A stretch of 64,000 nt of DNA, from contig JAPDFW010000079.1 of the NCBI GenBank assembly GCA_028826165.1, forward strand, positions 234,001 through 298,000. The letters run 5' to 3'. This DNA comes from Anaeramoeba ignava (Eukaryota; Metamonada; Anaeramoebidae). Below the pieces are notes generated by a model that saw only the letters and a program-made list of their open reading frames with translations, made no database searches and was not told where the DNA came from. Every line of letters starts with the position of its first letter. Position 1 is the stretch's first letter. The translations under genes and the position numbers were made by a program. Of this stretch, positions 59,998-64,000 are shown one piece after another.

Positions 59998-62900
59998 ATG
60001 TGTACATTAAATTCAAAATTAAATTCAAAATTAAATTCAAAATTCAAAATTAAATTCAAAATTAAATTCAAAATTAAATTAAATATTAAATTCAAAATTA
60101 AATTAAATATTAAATTCAAAATTAAATTCAAAATTAAATTCAAAATTAAATTCAAAATTAAATTCAAAATTAAATTCAAAATTAAATTCAAAATTAAATT
60201 CAAAATTAAATTCAAAAATAAAATTCAATATTAAATTCAATATTAAATTCAAAATTAAATTCAAAATTAAATTCAAAATTAAATTCAAAATTAAATTCAA
60301 AATTAAATTCAAAATTAAATTCAAAATAAAATAAAATTCAAAAATTAAATTAAAAATTAAATTCAATATTAAATTCAATATTAAATTCAAAAATTAAATT
60401 CAAAAAAATTAAATTCAAAAATTAAATTCAAAATTAAATTCAAAATTAAAAAATTAAATTTAAAATTAAATTCAAAAAAAATTCAAATTAAAAAAATTAA
60501 AAAAATTAAAAAATTAAATTCAAAATTAAATTCAAAAATTAAATTCAAAATTAAAAAATTAAATTCAAAAAAAATTAAATTAAAAATTAAATTCAAAAAT
60601 TCAAAATTAAATTCAAAATTAAATTCAAAAATTCAAAAATTAAATTCAAAATTAAATTCAAAATTAAATTCAAAATTAAATTCAAAATTAAATTCAAAAT
60701 TAAATTCAATTAAAAATTAAATTCAAAATTAAATTCAAAAAAATTAAATTCAAATTAAATTAAAAATTAAATTCAAAATTAAATTCAAAAAAATTCAAAT
60801 TAAAAATTTAAAATTAAATTCAAAAATTAAATTTAAAAAAAATTAAATTCAAAAAATTCAAAAATTCAAAATTAAATTTAAATAAATTAAAATTAAATTC
60901 AATATTAAATCAAAAAAAATTCAAAATTAAATTCAAAATTAAATTCAAAAAAATTCAAAAATTCAAAATTAAATTAAAAAAATTAAAAAAATTAAATTCA
61001 AAATTAAATTCAAAATTAAATTCAAAATTAAAAAATTAAATTCAAAAAAATTAAATTCAAAAATTAAATTCAAAAATTAAATTCAAAATTAAATTCAAAA
61101 TTAAATTCAAAAAAATTAAATTCAAAAAAATTAAATCTTCAATATTAAATTCAAATATTAAATTCAATATTAAATTCAAAATTAAATTCAAAATTAAATT
61201 AAATATTAAATTCAAAAAAATTAAATTCAAAATTAAATTCAATATTAAATTCAAAATTAAAATTTAAAATTAAATTCAAATATTTAAATTCAAAAAATTA
61301 AATTCAAAAAAATTAAATTCAAAAATTAAATTCAAAATTAAATTCAAAAATAAATTAAAAAATTCATTAAATTCAAAAAAAATTCAAAAAATTAAATTCA
61401 AAATTAAATTCAAAATTAAATTTCTAAAATTAAATTCAAAAATTAAATTCAAAATTAAATTCAAAATTAAATTCAAAAAAATTAAATTCAAAATTAAATT
61501 CAATATTAAATTTTAAAATTAAATTCAAAATTAAATTCAATATTAAATTCAATATTAAATTCAAAATTAAATTCAAAATTAAATTCAAAATTAAATTCAA
61601 AATTAAATTAACAAAATTAAATTCAAAATTAAATTCAAAATTAAATTCAAAATTAAATTTAATATTAAATTCAAAAATAAATTCAAAATTAAATTAAATA
61701 TTAAATTCAATATTAAATTCAAAAATAAATTCAAAATAAAATTTAAAATTCAAAATTAAAAATTAAAATAAAAATTAAGCTCAAGATCTTTATAATTGGA
61801 AAGAAGCCAAAGTTGAAACAGGAAAACCACCACCAAGAGCAAAACCAGCATGTGTAATTTTCAACAACAAATTATATTCATTTGGGGGATTTTACTCCGA
61901 AAATCCACCTAAAATGTATCGAGATTTATGGTCATTTAATTTAGAAACTCAAGAATGGAAAGAAGAAGAACAAAAAGGAACAATACCATTTGCAAGATGG
62001 GGGAATTCAACAAATTTATTCCAAGGAAGAATGTATATTTTTGGAGGATTAAGTAATGAAACAGGATTTTTAAAGGATTCAAATGACATGTTTTATCTTG
62101 ATCTTGAAAATAATCAATGGCATAAAGTTATTTACAAAACAGAATATAAAGAGAAAAAATATCCGCCTCCTTCAGCAAGAAATTATCACACAAGTGTTGT
62201 TTATAAGAATAAATTATATGTGTTTGGAGGTCAACATTATTCGTTTTTTTTTTCAACTCATTTCAATGAAATTTGGAGCTTTGATTTTGCAACAAATATT
62301 TGGGAATTAGTCATTCCAAGAATGAATGACGAGAAAGAATTAAATCAAGAATTAAATCAGAATGAAAAATCTCTTCCTCCAAAAAGAATTAGTCATACAG
62401 CCACTATTTATAAAGATCAAATGCTTATTTTTGGTGGAAAAACTTCCAGTGATAATTTGAATGATCTCTGGTCGTATAATTTTGAAACAAATCAATGGAA
62501 AGAAATTAAAACAACTGGAAACACCCCAAATCCAGTTGAAAGTCATAATTCAGTTATGATCAATAATCTTCATATTGTTTTTGGAGGATTTTCTCGCGCA
62601 ACAAATTTAAACAATAATGATGTTTTTGTGTGCGATATTTCTTCTCAAGTTTGGAGGAAAATCCCTTCAAAAAATCCTCCTTCTTCTCGAGATGATTTTT
62701 TTATGGGCGAATGGAACTCAAATATTGTTGTTTATTCAGGAACAAAAGGAAATAAGGAGTTTTATAATGATGTTCATTTAATGCAATTCGAACCCGAAAT
62801 TTCGTTTGATTTCAAAAACTTTTTCGCTTCAGAACTTGTTCTTGAATTGGCAACATTCCAAGTCACTTCTTCTGATAAGAAAGAAATTTTTGGTGTGGTT

Positions 62901-64000
62901 TGGCCTTTTTTTGATATTAGAATGGAGGAGCCTGATTTATCTTTTTTAAGCCATTCAATGTTTATTGATGAAAAAATTGAAGAAGATGAAAAAATTGAAG
63001 AAGATGAAAAAGAAATCAAAGAAAAAACAAAAACTCCAAAAATTCCAAAAACAAAAAAAATTGTTCCGTTAACCCCAAAACTCCAGCATATCATCAAAAC
63101 TAAACTGGAGCAATATCCATCACCAGTTTTAAAGATTTTCTTCACATTTGTTTATTCGGGAATTTTCGAAGTTCAAACGGAAGAAATATTCAAAAAAACA
63201 AAGAAATTAATTCAAATGTTCAAAGTGAATGGATATCGAAAAATTGAAAAGATAAATTATATTGGGGGAACAATAGCATTTCCAAAAATATTCTCAGAGG
63301 ATATCTCACAACTTTATCACGACGAAGACTCAAAGGATTTCCGAATCCTAATTGAGGATTCTGAGCTGAAAATTCACAAAATAATTTTGGCAGCAAGAAG
63401 TGAACTTTATCGAAGAATGTTTGAATCCGTTAACGACGATTCAAACTCCGCTCCTGATTTAAGCGGAAGAAGTATCGAGTCTTTGCAAGCCATTATTCGC
63501 TATCTTTATACTGATTCTGTTGAGCATATCAACTCAAATTCTTTGGCTCTTGACTTGATTAATGCACCAGATTATTATCAATTTTCAGGCTCAGAAAAAC
63601 TGCAAAAAAAATGCATTTCAATTCTTCTAAATGGTTTGAATCAAGATTCTGCTTTGGAATTATTCGAAGTTGCAGAATTATATGGGATTGTTAAACTTCG
63701 TGATTCTGTTATTAATTTTATTTGGAAAAATAAGGAAATTATTCCCAATTTGGATCAATTTTTATCCACAGATTTGGGTCTTGATTTGGCTGATGATCTT
63801 ATTCAATTAGATCAAGAAGAAACAGAAAGAATTGAGAAAGAAAATCAAGAAAAACTCAGAATTCACGAAGAAGAAGAAAGAAAAAGAAAAATTCAAGAAC
63901 AACGTGAAAAACAAAGAAATATTCTTAATCAAGATGAAGATAATTTGTTGGCAAATGATAATCTTGATTTTGGTTTTGGTGTGCTTGTTTCTAATTCTGG
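59998..64000 (+). CDS. Kelch-repeat / BTB protein (3' end outside window)
   Basis: Exon 2 starts at 61780 and is open to the window end. The acceptor at 61778-61779 leaves a partial codon (CT), and the only fitting start is ATGT at 59998-60001 followed by donor GTACAT, giving MSQDLYNW. About six kelch blades follow (LYSFGGF, MYIFGGL, LYVFGGQ, MLIFGGK, IVFGGF, IVVYSG), each with a W in the next strand. A linker with an (EEDEKI) repeat comes next. A BTB part (KDFRILIEDSELKIHKIILAARSELYRRMFESV) is followed by BACK-like helices (ALELFEVAELYGI) and a charged Glu/Lys coiled coil at the edge. A kelch-BTB protein typically recruits substrates to Cullin-3; that role is inferred. The start exon is the least certain part. 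Confidence 0.8.
60002..61779 (+). repeat. Kelch-BTB intron 1: 12-bp tandem array
   Basis: Donor GTACAT at 60002 runs directly into the array; acceptor TTAAG ends at 61779. The unit is AAATTAAATTCA with loss, duplication and AAATATTAAATTC variants, and is increasingly irregular from 60,320 onward. It contains essentially no GT or AG on the sense strand. If the first exon is wrong, this is an intergenic array upstream of the gene. Confidence 0.72.

Noticed and set aside
1-64000. tRNA or rRNA genes
   Set aside because: No stretch with the GC-containing A/B boxes or cloverleaf arms was seen by eye; a covariance-model search would be needed to be sure.

Overview
The window is nuclear DNA from an extremely AT-rich, gene-dense protist genome. 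The genes have eukaryotic GT..AG introns (many only 40-120 bp, with GTAAAT/GTAATT-type donors), Asn/Lys-rich proteins, TAA stops in most genes and the standard genetic code. The content (MCM2, histone H2B, SMG9, gamma-SNAP, SMC, a giant BEACH protein, cathepsin X, inositol 5-phosphatase, and families of RCC1-BTB, BTB-TLDc and kelch-BTB proteins) points to a free-living amoeboid protist. An Anaeramoeba-like metamonad would fit, but that is an inference and cannot be proven from the window.

Layout. 1-2.5 kb: two tandem RCC1-BTB genes (the first cut by the window edge). 2.6-8.4 kb: a DUF3228-like gene and, divergently, MCM2 in four exons, whose first intron is a 2-kb array of an 18-bp unit. 8.5-11.5 kb: a small four-TM TVP15/COPI-associated-like gene (minus) whose first intron is a 2.3-kb array of a 12-bp unit. 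11.7-20.8 kb: a nine-exon PH + inositol-polyphosphate 5-phosphatase gene. Its catalytic domain is interrupted by a 5.7-kb intron made of a 9-bp-type array, and a 3.66-kb putative transposable element sits inside that array. 21-29.6 kb: histone H2B, then a BTB-TLDc gene flanked by two related satellite arrays with about 143-146-bp monomers, then an RCC1-BTB pseudogene. 29.7-36.3 kb: an FG-GAP/integrin-alpha-like surface protein between RCC1-BTB copies. 36.4-49.2 kb: a BK-type channel, gamma-SNAP, an SMC protein, SMG9 and a microexon-rich cathepsin X. 49.4-59.7 kb: a roughly 2,950-residue BEACH-WD40-FYVE protein (minus). 60-64 kb: a kelch-BTB gene with a 4-nt first coding exon and a 1.8-kb array intron, running off the window.

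The strongest unusual object is the nested element at about 15,026-18,681. It has short terminal inverted repeats, GAGGC motifs near both ends and a candidate TA target duplication. It carries one minus-strand multi-exon gene that reads as zinc finger + DDE-like transposase + ubiquitin-specific protease. The second theme is that many introns, often the first, are almost pure tandem arrays with units of 6, 9, 12 or 18 bp that hardly ever contain GT or AG on the sense strand. A third is a cathepsin X gene assembled from 12-nt and 3-nt microexons. Several otherwise well-conserved genes contain one single-base frame break, which may be assembly error or real decay.
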